Part shown: piece by piece, positions 1 through 10,805 of the stretch
Position numbering within the stretch: the stretch's first letter is position 1
How the letters are laid out: each line of letters begins with the position of its first letter
DNA from: Hyposmocoma kahamanoa
Lineage: Eukaryota; Arthropoda; Insecta; Lepidoptera; Cosmopterigidae
Length of the DNA: 64,000 nucleotides
Direction: 5' to 3'
NCBI RefSeq assembly: GCF_003589595.1
Contig: NW_020653397.1
Location: forward strand, 2,876,824 to 2,940,823
The notes under the pieces: generated by a model
The model's input: only the letters and a program-made list of their open reading frames with translations
The model's database searches: none
Told to the model about the DNA's origin: nothing
Position numbers and translations under genes: made by a program

Positions 1-557
1 TGTACATTTTAACTTAAATTTTACAACAACATTGTAATCCAATGTTGATTATAAAATATAATAATAATGGGTGTGTTCGTCAAGCTGTAAGTCCGCAAGA
101 ATTTTCATATGAATACGTAGATAAATTTTAAAAAAATATTCCAAGTTTTGTTGGGCAAATTATTTCAATTAAGATTGAACTAATCACGACATGAATGTTG
201 TTTTAGCAATCATTGTGCTTTTTTGTATGATAATTACATTACAACAAGGCTACAGTTGTAAAATGACAACTTTTAAACAGAGAGGCTTAAAGCTTCTACG
301 AACGAAATTAGGCTGTAGTAACTTGTTTATGTATGAGTAGATGAGTTACAGAAATTCAAATAAACATAATTTGTTTCATATAGTTCTTATTATTAATTTT
401 ATTTGAAATAACAACAGCCATACTTAATACAATTCTAACCTTAACACTTTTTGGATAGTCCAATTACAGTCATCCACTAAAATAAATTACAGATAATGGA
501 CGTATAATATTAAGAATAAAAACAAAAATAAGGATGAACAAAGTTAAATGAACAGTG
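1..557. other. AT-rich stretch, no feature recognised
   Basis: Very AT-rich sequence with no coding signal or repeat that I can match elsewhere in the window. Confidence 0.5.
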
Positions 558-843
558 AATAGCGACAACTCTAGCCGGGGCTGGTAGCTGTAAAGGTGGG
601 TGACGAAATGCTTTCATAAATTTCTCGTAGATGGCGCTACGGCTAAAAAGTCGTTGACAAACCAAACACAAAGATATAGAAAAATTCGTGAGGTGCGCTG
701 GTTCGTTCCGTGGCTTAGTTGGTGTAGCGTATGGCACGGTATGCTAGAAGATGTCGGTTCGAATCCGACGGATCGAAGGATTTTTTCTGAGTATTCGATT
801 TTTGAATTAATAATTATAACAAACTAATGGAGGAATTTCACAT
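558..843 (+). repeat. SINE-2 copy with tRNA-like B box
   Basis: First of three similar copies (others at 2819 and 17866). Shared blocks in order are GGGCTGGTAGCTGTAAAGG, AGATGGCGCTACGGCTAAAA, a TGGCTTAGTTGG-type A-box-like segment and GGTTCGAATCC, which matches a pol III B box, followed by CGGATCGAAGGATTTTTTCT. A pol III promoter lying inside a dispersed repeat is the hallmark of a tRNA-derived SINE. The tRNA-like part sits near the middle rather than at the 5' end, so the element may be composite. Ends are approximate. Confidence 0.55.
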
Positions 844-1004
844 AAAAATCATAGAACATCAATTCAATAAAAATTTAAATTTAAATTTAATTAAATAATC
901 CTGTCTCTGATAAAAGAAAAACCATACACTAAAATTAGAGAGAATAAGATTATTAAATAAAGACCATTAAAAAAAGGCAAAGTAACAATAAGTACATGAA
1001 TATC

Positions 1005-1172
1005 GAATTCTTAGGTTTTCGCGATTGTTACACATAGGAAATGAAACTATTTTTCCGGATTGAAATCGAGTATATTTGTTTTTTCAAACGAACCAACGTT
1101 TCGGGCTGTTTACAGGTCCATAGGACGGTTGACTGTGACCATGAGACCTGTGAAGGTAGTTTCAATTCCTAG
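1005..1172 (-). mobile_element. PLE-terminal palindromic fragment
   Basis: Reads in reverse the terminal sequence of the Penelope-like copies at 55655 and 59902 (GAAACTATTTTTCCGGATT, then a TTTTTTCAAACG block and GTTTCGGG), then turns round at a short core and continues forward through GACTGTGACCATGAGACCTG. No coding part remains, so this is a solo fold-back of the terminal repeat. Confidence 0.5.
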
Positions 1173-1274
1173 TACATGAATCAATATATTATAATTAATT
1201 CGCACAAGCATATTAAAAATAAAATAATACATTAAATATATACACACAACACTATTATGTTTAAATATAAACTT

Positions 1275-1480
1275 CCTCCGTGGCCGAACGGTTACCGTGC
1301 CGGACTGCCACGCAGAGGTCCCAGGTTCGATTCCCGGGCCAGGAGAAATATTTGTATGACCAACATTTATTTCTCTCGTGAGTTTGGGTATAATTTGTGG
1401 TTGTCTATGTGTGTGTCCATGGCACCCGCGACACAGGGTTTCCCTAGTGAGGGGCTATGTTGAGCGTGTGCGTTATTGTG
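1275..1480 (+). repeat. SINE-1 copy (tRNA-headed)
   Basis: Starts with CCTCCGTGGCCGAACGG (A-box-like) and carries GGTTCGATTCCC (B box) about 45 bases on, followed by a unique body with TTTCTCTCGTGAGTTTGGG and a GTGTGCGTTATT tail. Other copies lie at 16194, 28184 and 62321, with fragments at 53490-54625. The tRNA-like head plus a conserved non-tRNA body and an ATT-type tail identify a SINE rather than a working tRNA gene. Confidence 0.75.
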
Positions 1481-1507
1481 TGCGTTTAAATATAGAAATA
1501 TATAATG

Positions 1508-1984
1508 TCACACTATAGTCACGCTACTATTTTGTAAGACTGCAAACCTTGAATATATTGTTATAATGGCCATATGATGTCGGAGTTCAGCTGAGTAACC
1601 GTTTGATAGTTTTAATTTAACGTTTGTGAAGCAGAGTTTAGAATCTACTAAAGGGTCAATATGTCCAAATTGGTTATCATATATTCGAAGGATACGCGTG
1701 AGAAGAGCATTCTCGCCATAATTCGTGGAGTGAAAGGGGACATGAAAAAGTGTCGCATGTCTAAAAAAGTCTCGACGCAAAGGCACCCGTAGCGATACAC
1801 TCTCAGCAATTCCGGGTAATTCAAAATTAATTATATATATTCTTAGAGGACAACCGCCCGAGCATCTCTCGGCTGTTAGGAATATATAAAAGAAGCGCGA
1901 CGTGGCTGAAAACTCATTCTGTTGGTTGGGGCTCGGTAGCAACAGACGTATCTCATCCCTATACAAAAAGCTTGATTTAAACAT
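1508..1984 (-). mobile_element. Non-LTR retrotransposon ORF2 C-terminal remnant
   Basis: An open frame of 158 codons whose central part (PLRRDFFRHATLFHVPFHST, then NYGENALLTRILRIYD) resembles the region after the reverse transcriptase in Jockey/CR1-type LINEs, where similar 'VP.RR.....LF.VP.HRTNYG' patterns are common. No RT catalytic motif is present and flanks are non-coding, so it is a 5'-truncated dead copy. Assignment is from remembered family patterns; the exact clade is uncertain. Confidence 0.5.
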
Positions 1985-2818
1985 GCTTATTTTCTTACCT
2001 AGTTATTTTTGATTTGTGCAACGGTTTATTCTTAAATTATTACATTTAGTGATATGTAACGGTTTCTTTTTAATAATAAAATCTCTGTTTAGGTTACGTA
2101 GTAGTTTATGTTTAGAAAAATACTGTGATTTTGATTTATAAGAATATAAATCAATCATAAATATAAATATAATATAAGTCATAAATATAATTTTATTATA
2201 TATATAATAAAATTATATGTATGACTTTCATGTGATAAAAGTACTTTAGACTTATGATAGTGTCAAGGGTAAACGATGTATAGCTTAGAAGGGAAATAAA
2301 ATCGATCATATTATTTATCGACAAGCTACAGAATCGAGTTGCTTTTTACGTTCAAAGTTCGTAAACATTGCGGTGTTAAATGACACTGTGGGAGACTGTT
2401 TGATTTTGCCACTACCCTGTCGGTTTGTTTTTTGTCCACCATTTTCTGTTTGCTGTGGGAATTTTTCTATCAAAATGCAAATTGCTTTTCTATTATGACG
2501 AATGGGTTAGCTGATAGGATGGAATTTCGAAACCTTTGCCGTAGAGAACGAAAAGCATTAGTTACGGTCAGTATTACGATTGTTTTGGGGACGAATTTTT
2601 ATCTTTTTATTTTTTGATTTTTATCTTCGTTCGTCAAATGTTATAAGTCCTAGTGCAGTCTTATGTCTGCTTGGGATATTTCATCAGAGGAAAAGAAAGG
2701 ATCTGCGCCTCAAGTCTGATGCTCTTGCCACCATCGGCCATTACAGTGGTGTCAGTATAGAGTAATTTCACAAAAAAAAATTTTATATGAATTCAATAAA
2801 AAAAATAATTAAAACTTA
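1985..2818. other. AT-rich stretch with one palindrome
   Basis: Apart from the palindrome at 2176-2227, nothing is recognised. Short open frames at 2432-2765 have no family resemblance. Confidence 0.4.
2176..2227. repeat. 52-bp near-perfect AT palindrome
   Basis: Two 26-base arms meet with no spacer and differ at one position. Each arm begins AAGTCATA and continues with an ATATAATTTTATTATAT core. Confidence 0.85.
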
Positions 2819-3095
2819 ATAGCGATATCTCCAGTTAGGGCTGGTAGCTGTAAAGGTATCTAACTGGGTGACGAAATACTTTCATAGATTTCTCATAGAT
2901 GGCGCTACGGCTAAAAAGTCGTAGAAAACCAAATACATAGATTTAACCACAAGCACATAGAAGAATTCGTGAGGGTCCGCTGGTTCATTAAGCCACGGCT
3001 TAGTTGGCATAGCGTCCGGCACGCTAGAAGACGTCGGTTCGATTCCAGCCGGATCGAAGAATTTTTTTCTAAGTTGCATTAGTAATTATATAACA
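2819..3095 (+). repeat. SINE-2 copy
   Basis: Best preserved of the three copies: TTAGTTGGCATAGCGTCCGG followed by GACGTCGGTTCGATTCCAGC (B box) and CGGATCGAAGAATTTTTTTC. It shares the upstream GATGGCGCTACGGCTAAAAA block with the copy at 558. Confidence 0.6.
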
Positions 3096-3099
3096 ATAT

Positions 3100-3235
3100 T
3101 TGTTATTCTGCTAAGATCTAGTTGCAATGGCAGTTGAGTTTCAATAGAGTGTCAGTGATATGGCAGTAATTGCAATTATTCATTCAATCTCTAACGATCG
3201 ATGTTACCTTACTAAAACTACCATGGAATTTATGC
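3100..3235 (+). repeat. Repeat F copy
   Basis: Shares TTATTCTGCTAAGATCTAGT, GGCAGTTGAGT, a GTGTCAGTG block and CCTTACTAAAACT with 21205-21336 and 35440-35530. Inverted partial copies (AGAATACCAAAAAATTGCAA) lie at 3915-3950, 22015-22125 and 37405-37850. Its family is unknown to me. Confidence 0.5.
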
Positions 3236-3243
3236 ATATGGTC

Positions 3244-3487
3244 GCCTTACTTTCTCAAACTCGTATCTTAAAGCGCAAAGTTACTGAAATGTGAAAAATG
3301 GATTGTATATACAAATTTTGCAGGCTTATTTTACGTCACATTTCCTTCATATTCACACACTGTCTTTTACCTGTTCTTAAAGTAATGCATTCAAATTAAC
3401 ACCCTTGATAAGAAATTTTAAGTAAATAGAAAATTTTGCGATCTGAATAATCACTCTTTATAAGATACGAGTTAGAGATAGTGAGGC
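3244..3487. mobile_element. MITE-K with ~27-bp inverted ends
   Basis: Both ends, read inward, give GCCT(T/C)ACT(T/A)TCTC(A/T)AACTCGTATCTTA. The interior holds CACATTTCCTTCATATTCAC, which reappears inverted at 63744-63913. No coding capacity. No clear target-site duplication, so the superfamily is open. Confidence 0.6.
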
Positions 3488-3949
3488 ATCGATATCTTAT
3501 TTTTTATCTCATTTAATCAGCAATGTAGTTGTAGGGGCCAATACTACACTATAGTATTGACGCCTAATTGTTTAAATTGATAGATGATAAAAGTATAAAG
3601 TTTATTAATAAAGTGAGAGATACAAGGCTCGTTGAGGATGTGTATCTCTTACGTTGTTGTTACGTTAAGACATATGAATGTTCGTTAAACACTCAAGATG
3701 TCTAGATGAAGTGAATGCTCGTTTAACACTAAAATTACTTGCCTACTTATGTGCCCATGTAATGTATGTAAGCCACGGACAGTAGGCCACGGACAGTAGG
3801 GCACAAAGTAGAGCGCAAGGTAAGCGGAAGAAAAATGTGCGGTTGTAAACCGTACAGTAGTCTTCAAATTAATTATGTTAAATAATTAATTTTATTAGTA
3901 GACTAATCACAGAAGAGCAGAATACCAAAAAATTGCAATAGCAGTTGAA
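3488..3949. other. No gene recognised
   Basis: Contains a local tandem duplication of CCACGGACAGTAGG near 3773-3800, and the edge of an inverted repeat-F fragment (AGAATACCAAAAAATTGCAA) at 3919-3940. Nothing else is seen. Confidence 0.4.
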
Positions 3950-4052
3950 TCGGATCCAAGTCGCTATTTGTTTTTTCGAACAAACCCAAGTTCTGGGCCC
4001 ATTACGGCAGTCAGTCTATGGGACCTGTTAAAGGTCGGAAATGTTGGTTTGT
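3950..4052. mobile_element. PLE-terminal palindromic fragment
   Basis: Degenerate fold-back of the PLE end: reverse half TTTTTTCGAACAAACCCAAG, core GGGCCCATTACGGCAGTCAG, forward half GGGACCTGTTAAAGGTCGG then TTGGTTTGTCTGAAAT. It interrupts a repeat-F copy, whose other part (GCAATGGCATTTGAATTG) follows. Confidence 0.45.
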
Positions 4053-4887
4053 CTGAAATCGCAATGGCATTTGAATTGTAGCTCGATGGCTAGCCAATAG
4101 CTCCCTTTACACAGTGACTCTATCGCGCGTGATCAGGACCTCCATAACATTTCAAAAAACAATCTTATTTAAATGTAAGTTTATAGTAAGTTTATTATAA
4201 TACTACGCTATATGAACTGTATAATACCATCTCTTTTTTTTTGATGTTCCGAATCGTCCTATCGTAGTATAATGTTAAAGTACTTAGTATTATTTACATT
4301 TAGAGAATTTTGACTGCCAAAAAAAGGTGATAATGAAATCTATTAAAATTACGTTGTTTTCTATTATTTTTTCGCATTTTCATAAAAAAAATTAATAAAA
4401 CGCACTGAGTCTTGATTGTCACGTTGTGAATTCGGAATTCTCTTAGACTATTCTATTTCGGAATTATAGTCTAGTGTCAACTGTTAGTGTCGCCAAGGAG
4501 CACTTAGATGTGGCTGTCATAATTTTACGAAATAAACATTTAAGAAATTATTTCTTATGTACTATTAAATAAAAATATAAATAAAACATTGAAGAGATTT
4601 ATGTACATAAACAAGTTTAACTTAAATTTCAATCATTACAAATCAATATTTAGACAATGAATTCGAAAATAATATTGTTTCCATTGCATCCGTGCAACTA
4701 TTTTAAGATTGCTAAATTTGCCATACGAACATGTTAAAGTCGTGTCGTAGTACGAATTGAGTGAATGAATAGCCACAAAGCTGCCAATAAAACATCATAG
4801 TTTTAACATTATAATAACCTTACTTTAAGCGCGTCATGGTACGAAAAGTCAATGCAAGGTTAAAGTAATATTGTTTTAAGAAGTTGT
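4053..4887. other. No feature recognised
   Basis: AT-rich. CCCTTTACACAGTGACTCTA near 4103 resembles the inverted ends of the element at 37449-37755 and may be a remnant of it. Confidence 0.35.
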
Positions 4888-5580
4888 GGTAGGCCCCCAT
4901 TGCGTCCCCCCCGAAGGGGTTCCCGCCTTGTCGTGGCGGGGGGGGGGGGGGTCTAGTGGCCGTGGTCGATTTCATCCCACGGTGAAGCTAAGAGGAACCC
5001 ACGGGGCCGGCCGATGGTGGTAGGCTAGCCCGAGGAGGGGGGCGTCCCGCGCGTGGCTCGTCTGGTCAGCGGGACCGCGCGGATGCGCGGATGCGCGTTG
5101 GGAGGAGGGTCGCGGGACGTGTCGGTGTGTCGTTGCCGCTCGTCCTGTCCTTCGCGGCCCCGCCGCCACTGCATCGTCGAAAGCGGTGCAGCCCCGCCAG
5201 GGTCAGGAAGAGACGTGTCGGTGTGTCGTTGCCGCTCGTCCTATCCTCCGCGGCCGAACGTGGGCGGTTGGCCCGTGGTGGGCGCTCCAAGGGACTCTCT
5301 TCGGAGAATCCGCGTGGAAGCGCGTTAGGTGTTGCGGCGGAGCCTGTCATCAGATCCGCCGCGGGGGCTGGGGGAGCATCCACTGAACTTCACAGTTGAG
5401 TGGATGCTGTCCTGGCCCATCCTGGTCCTGGTCCCCCCATGGCCCCTGGGTAGCGGACTCGGGGGAGTTCGTTGCCCAGCATAAAGGGGCCCGGGATGGA
5501 AGGCTTGTGTGGTGTTTGGCGAGCCGCACATTCGGAGTCGGGGGACCGATGTGTCCCTTCTCGGGGGGGTTCTTGTATAC
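4888..5580. repeat. GC-rich island with internal 96-bp duplication
   Basis: A sharp switch from AT-rich sequence to very GC-rich DNA, including a G run near 4938-4951. The block GTCGGTGTGTCGTTGCCGCT occurs at about 5120 and again at about 5216, 96 bases apart. Overlapping open frames on both strands follow from GC richness and share no family motif. It resembles the untranslated or 5' part of a GC-rich LINE (R1-like), but no RT or endonuclease motif is present, so that identity is only a guess. Confidence 0.5.
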
Positions 5581-6597
5581 AATATAACATAAAAGCCATA
5601 TCGATCTAATAAAAATTACTCTTCGTTAACGTTGTAAGAACAAAATGTCCTAAGTTCACGTTTTAATAGATTGACATATGTTACGCAAGGAAACCGCAAG
5701 TTTTTTTTCTTCTAATATAAATTAGTTAATTATCCTATGAAACAACACTATTTATAGAGCATTGGCAAATTTCAGCAACAGTCAAAACTCTAATTGAATA
5801 TTAAAGATAAGCAAAATTAGCATATCACTAGATGTACATAGCTGATGGGTATATTTACGAGAGCAGATTATATTCATGTACTTCAGAAAAAAGTACATAT
5901 TGTATTATTACTGTTGCTATGTCACTCTAAATTCACATTGAACAAATCACAAATTTAAAATTAATTTAAACATTTTTTCATTCCACATATTTGGCTGCTC
6001 TATGCCATGAAATAGTACCATACAGAAGCTTAAAATGTATATATTTGTATAGATTGATCTTTTACCTTTAATTTGAGGTATAATACATGTATCTGCGCAG
6101 ACTTTAGGGAAAACCATTTATGGCAAACTCTCTTAAGCGGTTCCCCATAGTGCGGTTGTCTGAAATATGATTTGCGTTGAAGTTAATCGAAATAAAATGT
6201 TCAGTAATAATAATAATAATGATAAAATAAAATAAAAGAATTAAATTTAACGTGAATGGTTTTCGCTTCGATATTTTAATGACTTTGGTAAATGGTAAGA
6301 AATTCAAACGTTTCAGTAAAAATTTATTGTCGATAAACATCAGTCATCGTAAATGAACATCACTATATTTGAGTTTAGAAATTTCTATGGAGACGAAAAG
6401 AAAACCATTGAATTTAATAGAATTATTAACTAAAAATGCAAATGGCTCGTGGTATGTTATCTCATTGGTTTTAAAATTTTTGTTTTTAGTCCAATTTTTA
6501 CAAGGTGTATCGCTACAACTTGGCATTTTTACGTTTTACGAGAGATCTTGTATGTACCACGATCGCCATTTCACTGTGGCGATGTCGGTCGCCACTA
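5581..6597. other. No feature recognised
   Basis: AT-rich; contains an (AAT)n-like run near 6206-6222 and short frames of 60-109 codons with low-complexity composition and no motif. Confidence 0.45.
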
Positions 6598-7115
6598 TAT
6601 GGAACTTAACACAGGAGGTAATAAAAATCAGTGCTCACTGCTTAAAGTATATTGAGACAAAAAGCCTTGAATTAGATCGTAACAAAATGAACTATTAAAA
6701 TAATTACCTACTGCTTATAAAATTTAGGCGCTATTTATAAAAATAAATCTTCATGCGTGACCCTTAGAGATGGAACGTTTTCTTTAAAATTAAATGGGAC
6801 CATTAATGAGGTACTGTAAGCTTGGACGTAGCTTGTGTTGCGTAGCGAGAGGTACTCTATAAATATAGACTGGGATAATCTTCAAAACTCGATATTTAAT
6901 GTACTTTTTTACATGCTTTTACTTATTGAGGTTACATCTACAACTATATTTCAAACCACATTCTAAATATAAAACTGTATTCACCTAGCCAGTAACAAAC
7001 AAAAAAAAAGAATTATCGCAATACGGTTCACAAATAAAGAGTTATCGCGTAACACATAAAAAACACAGTCGAATTGAGTACCTCCTGCTTTTTTTAAAGT
7101 CTTATTTGAAAACGT
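6598..7115 (-). repeat. RepB copy (diverged)
   Basis: RepB is a repeat of about 450 bp that begins ACCGACTTCAAAAAAGGAGG and ends GTACTCTGTACTGAGATTAT. This minus-strand copy keeps the TAGGCGCTATTTATAAAAAT, GTGACCCTTAGAGATGG and GAATTGAGTACCTCCTGC blocks. About 170 bases at roughly 6820-6995 have no counterpart in the other copies and may be an insertion. Confidence 0.55.
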
Positions 7116-7853
7116 CAAAAATTCCTAACGCTTTCTGCCATTAGAAACTGCCTAAACACCAGAGCTGCGATAAGATTAACAAACAGGGACGTTTCCTTCC
7201 ACAGTTACATAATTTTGAAATCAGAATATGCATAACATTTCAAAATCAATTATTTTCATTTTGAATGAATTTCGAGAAAACAAATATACAAACGAGTCTA
7301 TGACGCGTGATTCGTAGTACATTGCGGCTTTTACTTGGTGTGATACACTTGTGTCCTTATTTAGTAGGCCATGAATATAGAACGAGCGATACTTTCAGTT
7401 TTTGGTCAAATTTTACGATTAGTGATGTTCACTTGATGCAACACTGTCCGCGATTCTGATCGATTTAGGAAACAAAGGGATGATAATTCTTAATATTTCT
7501 TAAGACCTTAGAAATTGTTTTGAAAACTTAATTATCTTATTCTCGTATTATTTTTCTATCATTTTATTATTATTTAAAAATACTTGATAGATCATATAAT
7601 TCTAAATACGTGCTGCGTCTACATTTTCCATTTAATCAATCGCTTTAGTGTCGAAGAAGCTTTCCGATGTCTAAATATAGCGCTTATGACGTCATCGGAG
7701 GTACAAAAAATGTGGCACGCTTGGATGTCATACAGATCGCGGTACTTGCCATGTCTATTTAGATATAATGTCTGTAGACAGCTCACTGCGAGAAGCACGC
7801 GTTCCGCTCGCGGCAAGATTGCGAACCACGTACACACTATGATTATTTGTAAC
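7116..7853. other. No gene recognised
   Basis: The two overlapping frames at 7584-7960 lie on opposite strands and share no known motif. No repeat partner found in the window. Confidence 0.4.
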
Positions 7854-8359
7854 CATCGAGTATATGACCAGAAATAGAGATGAAATGTCATGTGAAAATT
7901 ATTCTGCCAAATCATTACGTGACAACTGCGCTCCGATTGGCCATACCGATTTCGAAACAATTGAAGAATGTCGCCAATTGTTTCACTTCAAATCAACCAG
8001 TTTATCTTGAGCTTTGCTATAATGGACGAAAATTGAATAATTACATATTTAATATTTAATTACTGATGGAATGTGATTCTGTTTCTTTTGTATTAGATGT
8101 TTTGCTGGTTTTCCCACACCAGCGAATGGAACAGCCCCCATCGTTAGAGATATTTTATTTATTACAATAAATATACAATATTTTTGGAATATACGGAGAC
8201 GTACATACAGTTCAGTTATAGGCTCTACTGTTTTCTAATTTGTGATTTCAGCGCAAACGAGATTTGACATTTAAAAGTGATATAAGACCTATTTGCTTGA
8301 TGAGTTACCAGGGATGGATGGCCCTTATTTCGTCTCTATTTCTAGTTATATACTCGATG
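7854..8359. mobile_element. MITE-E copy 1 (hAT-like)
   Basis: Inverted ends of about 33 bp: CATCGAGTATATGACCAGAA at the left and its inverted equivalent (TTCTAGTTATATACTCGATG) at the right. Flanks are TTTGTAAC and ATTGTAAC, an 8-bp duplication with one difference. Copies at 30758 and 52442 share the ends and interior. The 7-8 bp duplication suggests hAT or a similar transposase; there is no coding capacity. Confidence 0.75.
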
Positions 8360-8701
8360 ATTGTAACATAACATGCAATCCGACTTTACTAGATTTGTAG
8401 TGCCTGAACGCGGTTCAGCCAGTTAACGGCGTGTGTAGAGGCAATCGGCGCCATCAGTGCTGTTAAACTAATGGGTAAACAACAGTTAGCGCGATAACCA
8501 CGCGGCTGAACTAGGACGTTCGCACTTTATTACCTACTTTACAATGATTTATTACACACAAATATATTTTATAGTAAAACCGACGAATGAAAGCACGGAC
8601 GAAATCGAAAATTGTATAGGTATCAGAGGTTATTAAAGATTTTGAAGACTATATAGATTTTAAGACTTTCGTGGTTGTTCACGAAATGATTATCTCTAAT
8701 A
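8360..8701. other. No gene recognised
   Basis: A weak imperfect inverted pair (GTTCAGCCAG near 8413 and CGGCTGAACTAG near 8502) may mark a decayed small element. Confidence 0.3.
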
Positions 8702-9867
8702 TCAGCCGCCATTCTGTCAGCACCATCAACAATAAAATTATGGAAGAGGTATGTTGATGACGTTTTTGCGTAATGGAAGGAAAGGAGCAACATATACAAA
8801 ATTATTTAGCACGTCTTAAAAACACCCATAACAAAATGAAGGTCACTTGTGAAATTGAGAAAAATCGCGCGCTTGCATTTTTGGATGTATTGGTCAAAGT
8901 CCGACAAGATGGTTCACTCGGTCATTCTGTGTACAGAAAACCAACTCGCACGGACAAATATTTACATGCCACTTCACATCATCACCCAAAACACCTACAT
9001 TCGGTCGTCAGGTCATTAACCAACAGAGCTTATGATCTTTGTGATGCACACCACCTACCACAGGAACAGGAGCACGTTAAGACAGTTTTGCGACAGAATG
9101 GATACGAAATAAAAACATGTAAACCAATACACAAAAGGAAGAAGCAAATTGACGTACAGACTCTACTAGTTTTTCTGCCCTATGTACAAGGGGTGACAGA
9201 TGAAATAGCCAGATTACTAAGGAAGTTTTCCATAAAAACTGTTTTCCATAAAAACCCCCTTAACCAAAATAGGAAAAATGTTACGTTCACCAAAAGACCA
9301 CCTTCCTTTACAAACATCGGGTGTCTATAAAGTGAACTGCAGTTGTGGGAGCTCGTATATCGGTCAGACTAAACGAACAATTGTCGATCGTATGAAGGAA
9401 CCCATCCGAGCAGTAAAAAACAATGATGCACAGAAGTCGGCTATATCACAACATTTCACACAGACTGCCGCTAACTGGATCGAGTTGCATAGACCCCAAG
9501 TACTCTCGACATAACGTCACTATCGAGATCACGAAGTACACAACATTTAACCGTGATGATGGTTTTAAACTGTCCAGAGCATGGAATCCGGTCTTTAGTG
9601 CGTGCAGTAATAAAAACAAAAACACCTCGAGTTCAGTTTCGCGTGTGGATACAGTGAGTGTGGTTTGTGTGAAAAAAGTGAGTGACAATGGTAACGCCAC
9701 AACAAATCGCGATGAAGGTAGTCGTCGACAGCGCAAGAGGGTAGACAGATATGTCTGCTCTTAAAGCTGTCATCTGCCGCCGTCAGTCAACCCGTGACCA
9801 TGGAGCGTGCAACCGTTCCGAAATATCGGGAAAATAAAAAGAAGTCATACCGTGGTAAGAAACCTGA
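8702..9867 (+). mobile_element. Penelope-like retroelement, 5'-truncated and broken
   Basis: At about 8741 one frame reads RYVDDVFA, the reverse transcriptase catalytic block, then meets a stop; the adjacent frame continues from 8773 with MEGKEQHIQNYLARL and FLDVLVKVRQDGSLGHSVYR, the PLE RT thumb region. A second frame change near 9300 leads into SGVYKVNCSCGSSYIGQTKR, a GIY-YIG endonuclease signature diagnostic of PLEs. A third change near 9500 reaches the C-terminal NRDDGFKLSRAWNPVF motif. The RT fingers/palm and N-terminus are missing. Three frame breaks make it inactive. The terminal part (GAAATATCGGGAAAATAA) is also present at 51195-51282. Confidence 0.85.
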
Positions 9868-9902
9868 TATTAGAGATAATTAATTTGAAGACTATATCAA
9901 GT

Positions 9903-10072
9903 TTATAATATCAAGTGACCGGACGAACAAGTCGTGCACCTGATGGTAGACTACACTCCTTTCCATAACAGTTGCAGTGCCACTTTAAATCGCAAAGATC
10001 TGAGGGGCACTGCCACTGCGCCCGTCACCCTGAGACATAAGTTGACCAGTTCCATGTGCCTTTAATTTCACC
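9903..10072 (-). repeat. RepA copy, partial
   Basis: RepA is the commonest repeat here. On its inferred sense strand it runs from TTTAGTAGCAGTAGAGC to GTCACTTGATATTATAAAAA, an A-rich tail suggesting retroposition. This copy is antisense (ATATCAAGTGACCGGACGAA to CCGTCACCCTGAGACATAAG) and stops in mid-element where an opposite-facing copy begins. Confidence 0.75.
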
Positions 10073-10270
10073 TAACAGCTCCTTTGAAAGAGTTCATCCT
10101 ATTTCCTTGGATGCCACCTTAACTATTCCTGCCGTCAAACAGCAATGTGAGTAGTGTGATTCGATTTTGAATGGTAAGGATGCGAATGCAATTACAGGCG
10201 CATGGGAATTGTCAACTTATGTCTCAGGGTGACGGGTGCTGTGCGGGTGTCCTTCAGGTCTCCGCGATTT
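10073..10270 (+). repeat. RepA copy, partial, head-to-head with previous
   Basis: Begins at the CTCCTTTGAAAGAGTTCATC part of the sense strand and ends at GATTTAAATAAAT, without the 3' tail. It abuts the antisense copy at 9903-10072. Confidence 0.65.
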
Positions 10271-10452
10271 AAATAAATCACATAACATTATGGAAATGTA
10301 AAAATACCATATCTGCTTGGCTGCTTACTAAGACGTATGATGAAACAGAGAAACTATTGACTATAGCATCGTAAAGGTCTATTGGCATGCGCGCACACAT
10401 ACAGAATATCATGCTCATTCCCTCTCACACACCCACACACTCTTTCTCATGC

Positions 10453-10481
10453 TCACACACACACACACACACACACACAAA
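10453..10481. repeat. (CA)n microsatellite
   Basis: About 14 uninterrupted CA units, preceded by an imperfect CA-rich stretch from about 10428. Confidence 0.9.
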
Positions 10482-10552
10482 TGAAAAGACTAACTTTTTA
10501 AATTACTCCCTATTGTACAAAGACACATACTATGTGAAAAATAGACATAAGT

Positions 10553-10716
10553 AAAGAATACTCTAACCAAGAGGTGGAGACCAGGAGTCTTAAGATACAG
10601 GGTTTTCCTAGTTTAGGCTCCTGTCTCTCAAATACATTAACTTGTTAATTCCAGCTGTAAATTAGTTTGTAATCGATATTTGTGGAAGAAAATAAAGAAC
10701 TATTATTATTATTATT
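10553..10716 (+). mobile_element. LINE/SINE 3' end with (ATT)n tail
   Basis: GGCTCCTGTCTCTCAAATAC is followed by TTTGTAATCGATATTTGTGG, AAATAAAGAAC and a (TATTAT)n tail, the pattern of a retroposon 3' end. The coding part is absent. Recognition is from memory of lepidopteran repeats. Confidence 0.4.
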
Positions 10717-10805
10717 TAAAGCTCTGAGTGGCACTGCCATTGTTATTATTGTCGCTTCCCACCAGGCGCGCGACTTGTTGGTCCCGTCATTTGGTTTCAT
10801 AAACA
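10717..10805 (+). repeat. RepA 3' fragment
   Basis: AAGCTCTGAGTGGCACTGCC then GCGCGCGACTTGTTGGTCCC and the tail. Only the last third of the element is present. Confidence 0.65.

Noticed and set aside
5053..5599. Several overlapping frames of 60-105 codons in the GC-rich island
   Set aside because: They occur on both strands, are Arg/Pro/Gly-rich shadows of GC-rich DNA, and share no family motif.
7584..7960. Two opposite frames of 97 and 113 codons
   Set aside because: They overlap on opposite strands, neither has a domain, and the second runs into MITE-E.
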